Origin: Mastigias papua
Lineage: Eukaryota; Cnidaria; Scyphozoa; Rhizostomeae; Mastigiidae
Assembly: GCA_964019165.1 (NCBI GenBank)
Contig: OZ025280.1
Location: 12,828,428 to 12,892,427 of the forward strand
DNA length: 64,000 nucleotides
Direction: 5' to 3'
A program made the translations under genes and the position numbers. Shown here in pieces: positions 10,640-22,424 of the stretch; position 1 is the first letter of the stretch; every line of letters begins with the position of its first letter. The notes beneath the pieces were generated by a model that did not search any database, was not told the origin of the DNA, and saw nothing but the letters and a program-made list of their open reading frames with translations.

Positions 10640-13105
10640 TTAATGCAGTACAAGTATCTACGAATTCATGGCGCGCACAAAAATAGTAATGGCATTCATG
10701 TACAAAATTAAAAACACACTACTCGCATGTGGCAAATAACGTAAATGACACAAAAATAAGGAATCCGAAGCTATATGTATAAGATATTATTGAACTCAAC
10801 TCACCAAAAATCTGTAGAAGCACGACGTACTTATATGTAGTCTTCTAACGGAAAAGATTCCTTGCCAAGACTGAGCTAAGGCAATGCCACCAATGAATCT
10901 TATAGTTAAAAGTCCTCAGAGGGGGGCGGTCTTGTCGATCAAAACTATGGCTAAATGCCCTCCACAGAGGCATTATGATTGGACCATGGCACATTAAGTG
11001 ACTTGCCGTGGAGACACACGCTAGTTAAAGCTATGTTGTGTGTACACATTATAGGTGTGGTGAATGTTACGGTTTCCGGGATGGATTAAGCTCAGTTGAT
11101 ATCACTGACTATGAAACTTTTCTGCAATTCTCAGTCACTACATAGCAAAATACATAATGGCATACCGTATGCTACGCAGCATAACATTTTGAGAATACAA
11201 ACTATTGAAGTGAATAAACAACCCATGTCCACTACGTTCCATACATTGTACGTTTGAAACATGAGATAAAATGATTCAACATGCATAGTACAGAATAGTA
11301 ATGGAACTTAAATAATCTTGAAGGCCTTATTAGTCTCGCATTAAAACACATTCCAACCATATATCTCCAACCACAAATTTCCAATCATGCGACCGGAGGA
11401 TATGGGACATAGCTAAAGTTTAAGATGCTCCCATACAATATCATGTGCAGAATGATCTATGGAATTTAGTTATGGTATATGTAGCAACTGATCTCGGTAG
11501 ACCATATGTGCGTAGAATTTCAGTGAGCCAAATTTAAGCTATAAATAATCTGATTTAAAACAATATTCAATTATCATCATCCAATGTTGGCAATGAGTAT
11601 GCAATAAAACATCCAGGAGCCCCGCAGGTAAATTGCAACATAACATGCTCCCTTATTTCTTCCAGGAGGGTCGAGCTTTTCCAGTTCTCGTGATCACATA
11701 GGGTAGCAAAATCATACTAACAAATCCTATCCCAGCAAGGAATAGTACCAAAATACCTCATGAATATACTTTGTCATATTTAAGGGGCAATCTCACGGCG
11801 ATCTAAAATAGAACTTTGCATAGGTTTAAAGCAAGGTGGCCTGATCAATAAGGCCCCCGAGTCATAGTGTGAGAATCTCGTGCAAAAAAGTTGCAAAAAT
11901 TACGTTTAACATATCAAAAACCAGATCAGTAAATCACAGACACACTGGCAAACTTAAAAGGAACGGTATTAGAAGAAAGATGCCCCTTACATGAAACCGA
12001 TGAAAGTCCAATTGTGTTGACAACATAATCATCGCCTCTGTGAAAACCCCCTTAACCACGAACATGCGGTCTTGAAGCCAATCATTGTTGGGAAAAAACA
12101 GGGCCGTACTGTAAGATCTCAGTGTAGTCATGTCGAATGTCTCGTGCAAACTAAAAGAAAATCAAAACTTAAGTACCCTGGACAGCTTCACAGGTATACC
12201 AAATACAGTAAGCAAGTAAATGTAAACAACTGGGGCTTATTTCATCGCAGTTTACCAAGTACAATGCGAGTAATCACAGTCACGATGAAACTACAGTCTA
12301 CTTTGAAATATTGCACAGTGAGTTAAATGGATTAAAATAACTTTCCTATTTAACAACAGATCGCATGTATCCACTGACCTACTGTATTGTACTGACAAAT
12401 AGGATGAAAGTAAGGCGAAACATGGTCAAGTTTGCAGAGAAAACCCCTCAGTCATGGTGGTACGCATGGATGAACGGTTTTGAGCACTTTTTAGTAGAAA
12501 AACAACGACTACTAAGCACAGAAAATGAAAGGGGCCTCAAGGAATCTGTCATTGCCAAGTACCGTAGATGTAATCCCATGCGAATTCGCTCAGGACATCT
12601 CATGGGAAAATCGAGAAAGCAAATAGTCATCAAAGAAAATTCACGGGGCTGATATAAATCGATAAATTTAAGAGTACACAAACGACTCACCTGGCCATAT
12701 GAATACGGAATTCTCCACGGATTAACTACTTGAATCTGCTCCCATGGAACACTCCCTAAACTACGAAGTCCCTAGAGTTGGAAGCAGCACATTGAAACTC
12801 AACACGCGATCGCATGCTATTGACTACAGGAGGGACACTGCGGCATAGTGAGTGAACTGACCAACCTCAAAATCAAAGTGACATAAGATCAACACTGAGC
12901 AAACGTACTCCCCCCGAAGCATATGAGCGACCTTGAGGAAGGAGCATGTCTAGTGCATACCTTGCGGTTGAAAGACAAATGGACCAACCGAGGGGACAAA
13001 AGGAACATACCACGTGACGGAAACCGAACAGAAGCATGCTCGAGCTGAGAGCTTCGATCTTGGAGAGATGAAAAGTCGTACGCCCCATTTAAACAATAGC
13101 CAAAA
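10640..13105. other. Long non-coding stretch with scattered repeats
   Basis: No family-level protein match recognised. A minus-strand segment at about 12000-12150 is bounded by a plausible acceptor (TTTTAG) and donor (CAT|GTAAGG) and stays open for about 53 residues, but it resembles nothing I know. The phrase GCAGAATGATCTATGGAA at about 11447 recurs at 14466 and 14658. Confidence 0.4.
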
Positions 13106-13109
13106 AAGA

Positions 13110-13327
13110 AAAGTGGAATATCTCGGCCAAAAATATAGGGGTCAAAATAAAACTTCTTATTGCAAATCACGACCAGTAGGCTATCCGGTACGAAAAGTTT
13201 GGGCCCGATCCAGCACCCCATCTATGCTGTGGACTGTTAAATACCGATGTCCATCACGTGGTACAATCCGAGCCCCGTGATTGGTCTGGCATAAAGTATC
13301 ATATAGCCATCTTAGTATATAGAGATT
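13110..13327 (-). repeat. Promoter-like segment, copy A of a diverged pair
   Basis: It shares with 16095-16318 the ordered landmarks GAAAAGTGGAATA, CACGTGGTACAA, TGATTGGT, GGCATAAA and ATCATATAG, ending in CTTAGTATATAG. Read on the minus strand these are a TATA-like TATATACTAAG, a CCAAT box and a CACGTG E-box. The foldback element adjoins its end. Promoter function is inference. Confidence 0.5.
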
Positions 13328-13853
13328 AGTACTGATAGCCCACTACACGCGGGCTTCCCTAGCCCCAGTTCAAAAGTTGCATATTAGCCTTGGACAGACT
13401 AACGCTGTGCCCCCATGACAGTTGCTTGGTCTGCTCGCATAGGATCACGAGAAGGTGACGTCATGGGACTCTTCGATGGAGCACGTGACTTTTGGCCTTG
13501 CATTGTGCAAATCGAAGAAAAGTGCAAGAAAAAATTGTGCAAAAAATGCTCAGATACCTGCGCTAGGCTACGGGGCAGTAAAGGGAAAGGAAGAGACTCA
13601 AGAAGCCCCGTAGCCTAGCGCAGGTATCCGAGCATTTGTTGCACAATTTTTTCTCGCAATTTTCTTCGATTTGCACAATGCAAGGCCGAAAGTCAAGTGC
13701 TCCATCGAAGAGTCCCATGACGTCACCTTCTCGTGATCCTATGCGAGCAGACCAAGCAACTTTCATGGGGGCACAGCGTTAGTCTGTCCAAGGCTAATAT
13801 GCAACTTTTGAACTGGGGCTAGGGAAGCCCGCGTGTAGCGGGCTATCAGTACT
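13328..13853. mobile_element. Foldback palindromic element, 526 bp
   Basis: The arms 13328-13573 and 13605-13853 are inverted copies of each other, about 95% identical by eye, around a spacer of about 30 bp containing AAAGGGAAAGGAAGAGACTC. The ends read AGTACTGATAGCCC and GGGCTATCAGTACT. A third, single-arm copy with the same spacer is at 31281-31569. No transposase is encoded, so it is probably non-autonomous. Both arms keep an open frame of about 50 residues beginning with a MxVAWSARIGSREGDVMGL motif. Confidence 0.85.
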
Positions 13854-16090
13854 AAGCTAGTCTCTATTATACGAATTGTTGAATGCACAGAAGTGTTTAA
13901 AATGCTCTCTACAATGAGGCACTAATGAAACTACATGACATATTGTCTCCTGCTTCAGTCAACTCTAACGTAAGGAGTCCTGGAAATAATTTTAAGATGT
14001 TATAACAGATACAATATAGCACATGAATTGGCAGGTATGAGTGGTTCTGTTATCATGTAGGTGACCACTAATCCTGTCTACAGAGGTACACAATGAAGTC
14101 TGATCCATAAACGTAGGTGTTATACAACTGGAATCTGTGATAGGATTTTGGTAGCTCAAGGTGATAAAACAAAAGAATAGTGCTTAGTATTCCTATATCA
14201 CACCTATATATAATATATAACAGAGTGTAAAGCTATTGATTGAGCAGCATGGATCATATTAGATATCAGCCAGAGTTCTTGGGGGGAGTCCATAGGTTAT
14301 GGCTATACAAAACAAATAATGCAGCTATCCAGTACTAAATTATCTGTTACAACCATGTGAAATTCAGATTTCAACCAATAATTGTAGTTGGACATGGGAA
14401 AGTGGCCCCATAAATCAAATATTGCTATCTAGTACTAATTCATCCCTAAAAAACTATAATATCATCTGCAGAATGATCTATGGAAGTCAGTAATTCTTTG
14501 AAATGAGTAATAATATATATCCTGTATCATCAACTCAGATGTCAAATGAACACATTACCTCAGTGGGGGCAAGGGGCTTCATAAATTAAGTCTAGGCAAT
14601 AATAGTGATGGTCATATCTAGTACTAATCCATCCCTTAAGAGTATATCATCACGTGCAGAATGATCTATGGAATTCGGTAATGGTATTTATAACAAATGA
14701 TCTCAGAAAGAAGGGCAACTGTGTCCCAACAGAAGAACATTCAGTATAGTGGAACCCCTTAAATTTGACTTGACCAGAATAACTCTACCATCTATAAGTG
14801 GAAATAACTATGAAGCCTACTGTAAATACAGTGAAAACAAAATAAAAAGAGTTACTGAGCTGAGAATAAAGTTGGTAACATCTTAGTGTTTGCCTGTAAA
14901 ACGTGTATGATAAAATCAAGGAGTATATTCGACTGTAAGGGGAATATCTCAAATGTAAGCAAAGTGCCCAAACTCTTGAGACATCCTAACATCCAACTCA
15001 CATGCATATACTAAGAATCAAGAGCAAGCTAAAAGCTCCTAGTACGTCAGCAAATATTGCATTAAATACTTCCTCAATATCATAACCATACTTCTGCAGT
15101 AACAAAACGGTAATTTAGAACAGAAAATCAAGCGAAGCTGAGGGGAACTGCTGTGAGCTTATTGCCCCTGAAGCAAAGTTATGGAATGGAATCACCCTCA
15201 AAAGACCGCAATTAAATCCAAAACAAAGGACAACAGGTATCTGTGATCGTGAGATGAACTTGGGAATCCCCTCGCATTTCACAGTACACACTACGACAAA
15301 AGTAAAGAGTGAAAGTAAAAACTGCAAAATTAGGGTAACCAAATTCAGCAATAGCCCTATACATACTTCAGTGAAAGCATTCCACATACCACTATTTTAT
15401 CGCCAAACGTAACAATATCCTGTGCCATTCGTACATGCGGTAAAAGCAATGAATAAATTCGAAGCTACCAGGGAAAAGAACAGTAAACATACAGTAATCA
15501 TTTCATGACAATTTAGTAAGACAAGTAGGATAACTTAGCGAATGAAATCAAGCGAAAAAAGCACTAAACTGAAAGCTGAACGACGAAATTCTCCTCCAAG
15601 TCACACGGCAATATTACGGTAGTGCAAATCACAACATTGCCAACTGAAAGCAGCAAGCATGCCATTCCATGTCATCTAAATAGGCATGATAAGCAAACAA
15701 CCTGCCATAATCTGGCATGGAATACAAAGTCAAACATATGTTGAATATCTTTTCACAATTTAGCTGTAAAAGCACGGTGATTTAGTACACAGAATCGAAC
15801 AACTTTGAGAAGAACTGTCATGGTGGTAATACACTCGAGGGAAGGTGGCTGAATCTCGTTGAAAGATATGGAAATAAATGGCTGGCAACAGTAGAATACG
15901 GATGAAATGGACAAAGGAAATACAGGAATTCATAAATCAAACCATTTCAGGAAAAAAGAGCAGGCTTACCTGGAAGAACTGCAACCAAAGTCTCCTCGCG
16001 ATAACATACACAGTTACTTGGTCCTACAGGACCGCTCGCAAAACTGACAACACGCGGTCCAGCAGGGAGGAGCAACAGAAGTGCTGGTAA
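13854..16090. other. Non-coding stretch with diverged repeats
   Basis: It holds two copies (about 14466 and 14658) of the GCAGAATGATCTATGGAA phrase also seen at about 11447, in similar context (ATATCATC before, GGTAATGGTAT after). With the promoter-like pair this suggests an old tandem duplication of a ~2.5-3-kb unit. No coding frame is recognised. Confidence 0.4.
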
Positions 16091-16094
16091 TGGC

Positions 16095-16318
16095 GATAAG
16101 AGGAAAGTGGAATAACTCGGCAAATAAAAATGATAAAAATCAGATCTCTTCTTATGTAAGTAGTAGACCCAAATGGCCACCCTCAACAGAGATTGGGGGC
16201 CATGGAACAAATACCCTGGGAGGAGATCGTGTGCGCGATATCAGGTCACGTGGTACAAATTCGAGCAATCTGATTGGTTTGGCATAAATTATCATATAGG
16301 GATCTTAGTATATAGTGA
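16095..16318 (-). repeat. Promoter-like segment, copy B of the diverged pair
   Basis: Counterpart of 13110-13327: CACGTGGTACAAAT, TGATTGGTTTGGCATAAAT, TATCATATAGGGATC and CTTAGTATATAG occur in the same order. Conservation is best over the CACGTG to TATA-like interval. Confidence 0.5.
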
Positions 16319-17600
16319 TATGCCGTTGGGCTATAGAAATGGAGGGAGGGAGATAGCAAATTCTTTTATGTTTGTAGCATATCAAGATCCTGATGTTTTT
16401 TATGTTCCAGCTCATTTTTAAACAGGCAAGCTGTCATGTGACCAAAGGTATTTGTTAGTGTTGTACTACTTTCTTTGGATAGCAGTTTAGCATTTTCTAG
16501 TAGTGTCATTAACCCTTTTATTGTTCTCTCTTTTCTCTCTGTATCTCAATATACAAATCTCAAGTATATGGTGGCTTCATATATAATATGGGCACATTCA
16601 GTAATTATGGTCTAATTTGTCTCTGCAATTTTATTCTATTCAAGGTATTATGGGTTGAACATCCGTGTGTCTTTACAACTTTACTGTAATGATTCACTTT
16701 TCTGGTGATCAAGTACATGTGAAATGAAATTGGTCCACCAGTAATTCAGAAATTAGTATTGTTGAATGCAGAGCAAGAGACAACCATTATTCTAGCAGTC
16801 AGATGAACATGCTGAGTTCAAAACTAAAACCTGAAATTAATGCAGAGTGCAGTGGTGTAGTTGTAAAGTCTTAGGATGCTTGACACAACATGACAAAACA
16901 AACACATCACTTCACAACTTTACTTTTGTTGCAAAACTATAAGCAAGTCATCAAACTTTTCTTCATTAGATAGCATAACAGAGCAGGTCAAATACTGTAG
17001 GAAGCATAATAGTGTTATGCCATGATAGGCCAGAGTGCCTTCGCTATTTCAACCTTGAAAGTTACCAATTTTACACATATTGTTTGTAAGAGAGGTATAT
17101 TTCAATTATGGTTCCACACCTTCCTACCTGTCCTATTCTTTTCTAGCTTCAGGTACCTCCTGGAAATAGTATAACTGCAATGGTCACTAGTGGATCCATG
17201 CACTTATTCCACAGGATTCAGTACCTTATAATGTCCCATGCTTTGCTTTTTGCCCTTGTGGTGGTACCATTGTTGTTGCCCATGGCGCTACCACATCATG
17301 TGATCCTGTCAGCATTCTAGTCCTACTATTTCTATGATATCCTCTATAGCAGAATCTAATTCACTCATTTCTGGTGAAGTCCCACTTGCTCTCATCTCTT
17401 CATTCCTTCTTCATTGGAAAGCTTTTTCAGGTTTAATAAACCTCCCCCTTACTGCTTGTTGGTCAACAAAAAGGCTGGTGTTCCTAAGCCTGCGTGCATA
17501 CTGTCAGCGCAATAGCAAAGCGAAGCGAACGAGTGAAGTAGCATGCAGATAGTTTGTACTGAAAACAATGTCTATTCGCACCAAGTCAGAGTGACAATGA
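16319..17600. other. Non-coding stretch
   Basis: No gene recognised. Near 17490-17550 the sequence becomes purine-rich with AGCGAAGCGAACGAGTG, just before the MADF exon, and may mark an element boundary. Confidence 0.35.
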
Positions 17601-17610
17601 TACAGAGTGA

Positions 17611-17794
17611 GAAGATTACTTTGAATGTATATATTCGCTGCGAGTGGAAGAGAAAGCAGCAATTGATGTTGAATATTTGATAGCAGAGGTCTACAACCTA
17701 TCAGCCATATGGGATAGCCGCGATAAAAAACACGCTGATCATGACTTTATAGCGAAGCAATGGGAAGACATTGGCAAAGAATTAAATTGTGAAG
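17611..17794 (+). pseudogene. MADF-domain protein, first exon (partner of 21501-22135)
   Basis: The frame ...DVEYLIAEVYNLSAIWD through WEDIGKELNCE is the first half of a MADF (Myb/SANT-like) DNA-binding domain. It ends at a GT donor at 17794/17795 in phase 1. The second half of the domain starts after a CAG acceptor at 21500 and joins in phase. An in-frame TGA at 17608 lies just upstream, so the true start is lost or further upstream. Harbinger elements of aquatic animals often carry such a protein as a cofactor that guides the transposase. The 3.7-kb interval holds other transposons. Confidence 0.65.
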
Positions 17795-17877
17795 GTAGAT
17801 ATGTAGTTAAATCCTTTTAGTCACACACTTTTTATAAGAATATAGTTTTCGAGATAGATGACTTTCTGAAGTCCAGG

Positions 17878-18190
17878 CTATGCTATATGGCAACAAGTAT
17901 TCTGCCAAGAAACTGCCCCTTCGTGGCTATTGAAATACTCCATGAATGCCTCCCTAACATGTACAGCATAGCGAGTAGGATTTCTCACATTTGCAGGAAA
18001 TGTTTGAGGATCACTACAGGTTGAACATTTGATGACTTCTGCACCTCTCAAATATTGGAATTCATCTGGAGGACTTCCTTCTTTATCTATGATCATATGT
18101 GCAAAACATGTATGGCTTTGACGATAGTATCAGCTCTCTCAGGTGTTGTTCCAATTGCTCTCTCTAAAACTCTAAATTTCTTACTTAAGG
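17878..18190 (-). pseudogene. Harbinger transposase, C-terminal fragment
   Basis: Two minus-strand pieces match the end of PIF/Harbinger DDE nucleases. The upstream piece (about 18190-18105) reads KFRVLERAIGTTPERAD. The downstream piece (18096-17878) ends ...YFNSHEGAVSWQN, the usual C-terminal block. They lie in different frames, so there is at least one lesion. The catalytic acids are not in this fragment. Confidence 0.6.
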
Positions 18191-18396
18191 TAGCTCTTTA
18201 CCATTAAATAGCACTTCTTTGAAAAACTTTCGAATTTGTTTTTATTGGATAGATTTCTTCCTTAACATCATAAGAATGAGTGGGGGTAGATATTCCAGCA
18301 TATCAAGGCCGAATCTGTCAATAAATAAACCTTTGCAATAGTCAGTGCTGATTTTTGTCCTTCACAACACCCTAGCAATGGGTCTCTACTGTCTTA

Positions 18397-19099
18397 AGGC
18401 CAGTTTCCACTTAGTCACTTTGGTCACGTGAATGAGCGAATGGCCCTCTTAGCATGCGCAGTGAACAGGAATTTATTTTGCTGCGAATGATCTCCCGTTC
18501 GCTCAGTAGTTCAACTCAGTTGAACTACTGAGCGAATTCGCGCAGTGTCTTGGCACTTCAAACAATAGCAAGGCAGTGAAGTGGGGAGTTTCCTGATATT
18601 GTGGAGTTAGTTTTGATATTTGAGTATGTTGGGAAAACCCCGAGCTTATATGGTGAGATGAATTGTACAAACAATAGACGCTTTAGGGTACTTCCATCGC
18701 TCATTTTTACCTTCAACCCATAAACTACATTTTCTCGTAGCATTTCTACATCCCATTGTGTATTTCCTATGTATGGTTTGATTTGAAACATGAATCGTCA
18801 GGAAATAATTTTGAAGTGCAGACTTTCATGATTACTCGATAAGTAATCCGCTCAGAATATATCTTTCGTATCCAAAATCTCTTTCGCTTAACATTTGTTC
18901 TATGAAAACGCCCTTGTAATAATAAATAAGTAGCAATTGCCTTCTTGTGAGCGCCATGTTTTGTTTATTGTGTTATTATTACCGCCAAAATTTATCATTC
19001 GACGAGTCTCTGCTCTTATTCACTGCAATCACCCATACCTGTCACTGAGGGTGCATTCGCTCATTCGCGTGACCAAAGCGACTAAGTGGAAACTGGCCT
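18397..19099. mobile_element. Harbinger-type MITE, 703 bp, TSD TTA
   Basis: About 47-bp terminal inverted repeats beginning AGGCCAGTTTCCACTTAG (left) and its complement ending TGGAAACTGGCCT (right) agree at nearly every base. The element is flanked by TTA on both sides (18394-18396 and 19100-19102), the PIF/Harbinger target duplication. No transposase is encoded. Confidence 0.9.
18498..18536. other. Perfect 19-bp hairpin inside the MITE
   Basis: TTCGCTCAGTAGTTCAACT, one C, then its exact complement. It lies about 100 bp inside the left end of the MITE. Confidence 0.9.
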
Positions 19100-19296
19100 T
19101 TAAGTTCACACCAGTCCCTTCACCCCCCTCTCTTTTTGAATAAGAGCTGTTTCAAGACCATCTATTTTGAATCTGCCTTGCTTCCAATCACCTTATATAC
19201 AGCTATAGTTGATTTGTGGCTTTGTCTTGTTGTTCAGTCTCAAGCAGTGGAAAAAATGGATACTGTGAAAAGCAAGATCAGTCTTAAGACTTAGAT

Positions 19297-20988
19297 ATGG
19301 GGAGTAGTAAACGGTATAGAGATTCACGTTCTAGAAAGAGAAGGTTTACTGGAAATCAGCACACTGTAGAGCACAAGAAAGCGTTAACTGATACTGATAG
19401 CCAAGCAGAAGTTTCAACACTGAAGGGACTGCCTAGGCCAATGACTCCCACATGTTATGTAAATGACAGCAACGCATCCACCTCATCAAGAAAGCTTGAT
19501 CTAACTACGTCCACAGAGATGCAGGATACCCCTGAATCATTTGACTGTTTCATTTTTGTAAGCTTTGCCATTCTTCAAAGCATGATAAAGGAAGGTTCAT
19601 TTTGTCATGAGTGTCATTGGCAGGAAACATTAAGGTTGGACAATGTATCCAGTCGAAGAATGGGATACTGCTATTCGATCAGAGTCTACTGTGGTGAATG
19701 TGGATGGAGTAGAGAATGGAAAACATCTGATACCATCCAACACGGTCACTCTCCTGGACAAAAGTTTTATGAAATTACTGTTAGAATGGTAGCTGGCTTC
19801 AGAGAAATTGGTCAAGGCTTACATTCTATGGAGACATTTTCAAGGTGTCTTAATATGCCACCACCAATGTCTGCCGCTGCTTATAATAATGTTGTTGACA
19901 AGATGAAAGATATTTATGTTGAGGAAGCCCTTAAAAGCACATCCAAAGCTGCTGCTGAGTTAAAGAGCAATCAAAGTCTATGTGAGGAGCAAGTTGATTG
20001 CAAGGTATCATTTGATGGTACATGGCAGAGATGAGGATTCTCTTCTCTTAATGGCATTGTCACTGCCATTAGTAGTGACAGTAAAAAATGCCTTGATTAT
20101 GAAGTCATGTCTAAGATATGCAAAGCATGTGAGAAATGGAGGCCATTGAGAGGAACAGATCAATATGAAAATTGCAAAGCTGCCCACGAGTGCCCAGTAA
20201 ATCATCATGGCTCCTCCGGAGCAATGGAAGCTGCTGGAGCTGTTACAATTGTCAAAAGATCAGTGCCTCAACACAATCTTAGATTTACAGGATACATTGG
20301 GGATGGAGATAGCAACTCTGTCTCCAGTGTAGTAGCTGCTGCTCCATATGGTAGTGAGATTAAAATAGAAAAAGTAGAATGTTTGGGTCATGTTCAAAAG
20401 CAGATGGGGAATAGGTTATGCAATGTAAGAAAAAGCCTCAAGGGATAGCCTCTTAGTGATGGGAAGAAAATATCAGGAAAGGGCAGGCTGAGTGACAAAC
20501 TTATAAATACAAAGCAAAATTATTATGCTCTTACCATAAGGCAAAATACTGACAACCTGTATGCTATGAAGAAATCAGTTGGTGCAATTTTGTATCAACT
20601 AACAGAAAATGATGATAATGAAGAGAGACACAAATTCTGTCCAAGAACTGAAGATGGCTGGTGCAAATATCAATCTGATAAATTAACAGGAAAAGAAACT
20701 TATAAAAGTAAAGTAAATTTACCAGCAGCAATTAAATCAGCTATATTACCAATATTTCCAGACCTGAGCAAAGATGAGCTTTTGAGTAAGTGCCTACATG
20801 GATACACTCAGAATACCAATGAGGCACCGAAAAAGCTAATTTGGCAAAGATGTCGAAAATCTGCATTTGTTTCCAAAAAGACTGTAGATCTAGCAGCTGC
20901 ATCAGCTGATTTGTATTTTAATGATGGGTGCAGTGGACTTGATAGGATCTTTCAGAGCCTTGGTATCAACATGGGGGATATACAATGA
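19297..20988 (+). pseudogene. Mutator-like transposase-domain protein, two stops
   Basis: It resembles the animal family of Mutator-like transposase-domain proteins. The N-terminus is basic (SRKRRF) and followed by a Cys pair region (CHECHW, YCGECGW). The block VSFDGTWQR at the end of the first open segment is the usual first-acid motif, followed by GFSSLNG after the stop. A zinc-type block KICKACEKW, the second acid region RFTGYIGDGDSN and a C-terminal GCSGLDRIFQSLGI follow. The single frame is broken only by TGA at 20032 and TAG at 20446; no frameshift is needed over 560 codons. The element lies inside the interval between the two MADF exons. Ends were not found. Confidence 0.75.
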
Positions 20989-21099
20989 CAATTAGTGCTA
21001 ACATTGATCGGCGGCGCATATGTACTATGAACAGAAAATCAACTAAGAAAGTAAAAAGATTGGCTTTTTTCTATGATTGGCAAATAAAAAAGTTATTTA

Positions 21100-21480
21100 T
21101 GATTGGCTCCTCTCAACATGAACTTGCTAAATGGTTATCAGAAGTGTTGGCCCTGGTCCTAAAACTCTACTCCTCGAATTGCGTAAAAGATTCGTTTACA
21201 TTTGCCACCTTTATCCAGACTTATAACAGTGACCCTACCTTTTCATTTCTGTGCTCTTTTGACATCAGCAGTCTATTCACCAACGTGCCATTAGATGAGA
21301 CCATAGGGATTTGTGCTGATGCTTTGTATAGAGGTCAGATTGACTGCCCTCCATTCACCGACTGGAATTTAGTTTTAACAACCAGATGTATAAACAACTA
21401 GACGGAGTGGCAATGGGCAGCCCTTTGGGGCCAGCTTTGGCAAATATTTTCGTGGGTTTTCATGAAAGTAGACTTGTCAC
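21100..21480 (+). pseudogene. Penelope-like reverse transcriptase fragment
   Basis: CSFDISSLFTNVPLDETI followed, after a frameshift near 21380, by YKQLDGVAMGSPLGPALAN is the diagnostic pair of RT blocks of Penelope-like elements. No YADD block or GIY-YIG endonuclease is present; the fragment stops at the MADF second exon. It is a truncated remnant. Confidence 0.8.
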
Positions 21481-21500
21481 TAACACCATACATTTTGCAG

Positions 21501-22135
21501 GGGAAGCTGTAAAAAAGAAGTTCAAAGGGTTGAAAGACACCTTTAGGAGAGAGCTCAAAAAGTTACCCAAAGGGAGGTCTGACGAATATGACAGTATGTG
21601 GCCCCATTTTCAATCATTATTTTTCCTGAAAGATCAGGTGGCAGGAAGAGCCTCTTCAGGAAACATGTCTCACTGTTTGCAGTCACAGAGTCTGGTTGAG
21701 TGGGAAACAGACCCTATTGGTACAGAAGCAGCATTGCTGTCTCATGAAGAAGATAGGGATGGGAACCAATCAACATCATCAACACCAAGTCCCTCAATTA
21801 TTCCACGGCAGTCGAGTATGGTCAAAAGAAAAAGTTCCTCTACAGATTCTCTCCATCAACAGATGTTGGAGATTGAAAGGGAAAAGCTTAAGGCCCTGAT
21901 GAAGCCAGATGATGAAGAAGATGAAGTGAGACTGTTCTGTCTCAGTATAGTCCCAAAAATAAAAAAGCTTTCCCCTGACAGGCAATCACTGTTTTGTGTA
22001 AAAAGGCAAGAATGTTCCATATCTTCTTGTACCCACCAATATAATCAAGATTCCCACCCATTCCTTCTTCTATTGTTGATCCCACCCCAACCTATAGTAG
22101 TCTTCCTGATGAAACAGTACAGTACAATACAGTAG
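21501..22135 (+). pseudogene. MADF-BESS protein, second exon
   Basis: After a TTTTGCAG acceptor the frame reads GEAVKKKFKGLKDTFRREL, then PHFQSLFFLKD, the second half of a MADF domain. About 90 residues later a BESS-like motif follows (DEVRLFCLSIVPKIKKL). Joined to the 17611-17794 exon it completes one MADF domain in phase. Beyond about residue 180 of this exon the sequence is Pro/Leu-rich and probably out of the original frame. Likely a Harbinger accessory DNA-binding protein, now split by other insertions. Confidence 0.6.
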
Positions 22136-22198
22136 GACTATGAGGAGTAGCTTTGTTAAATACTTTGGTGAATCAAATGAGTATAGATGAAATTTTAC

Positions 22199-22401
22199 CT
22201 GATTGCAACTACCAGTCTTTCTTCTGCTGATATTGGATCTCGAACATTGGTACCTTGCTTGGTGATACCCTCTTTAATATACCCCAATAACGAAACAAAC
22301 GTAGATGAACTCATTCTGAAATAGTCCTTACATTTTTTCTCATCATTCCACAACTGTCGCATCAAGTGGTGATATTCCCCAAAATCAAATCGCCCTCTAC
22401 C
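22199..22401 (-). pseudogene. Harbinger transposase, N-terminal exon
   Basis: The minus-strand frame RGRFDFGEYHHLMRQL then YFRMSSSTFVSLLGYI and ISAEERLVVAIR matches the N-terminal domain of Harbinger transposases. It ends at a CAG|GTAAAA donor at 22199/22198. The next exons are missing here; the C-terminal piece at 17878-18190 could belong to the same gene. Confidence 0.7.
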
Positions 22402-22424
22402 TTATTGGCCATTTTTACGCAGGC

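Noticed and set aside
12365..12690. Overlapping 80-95-codon frames on both strands
   Set aside because: No recognisable motif, no supporting splice context and no conserved copy elsewhere in the window.
15115..15387. Hydrophobic 90-codon minus-strand frame
   Set aside because: Looks like a membrane protein by composition, but this is common in random AT-rich frames; no homologue recognised.
18558..18791. 77-codon minus-strand frame inside the MITE
   Set aside because: Lies in a 703-bp non-autonomous element with clear TIRs; no family resemblance.
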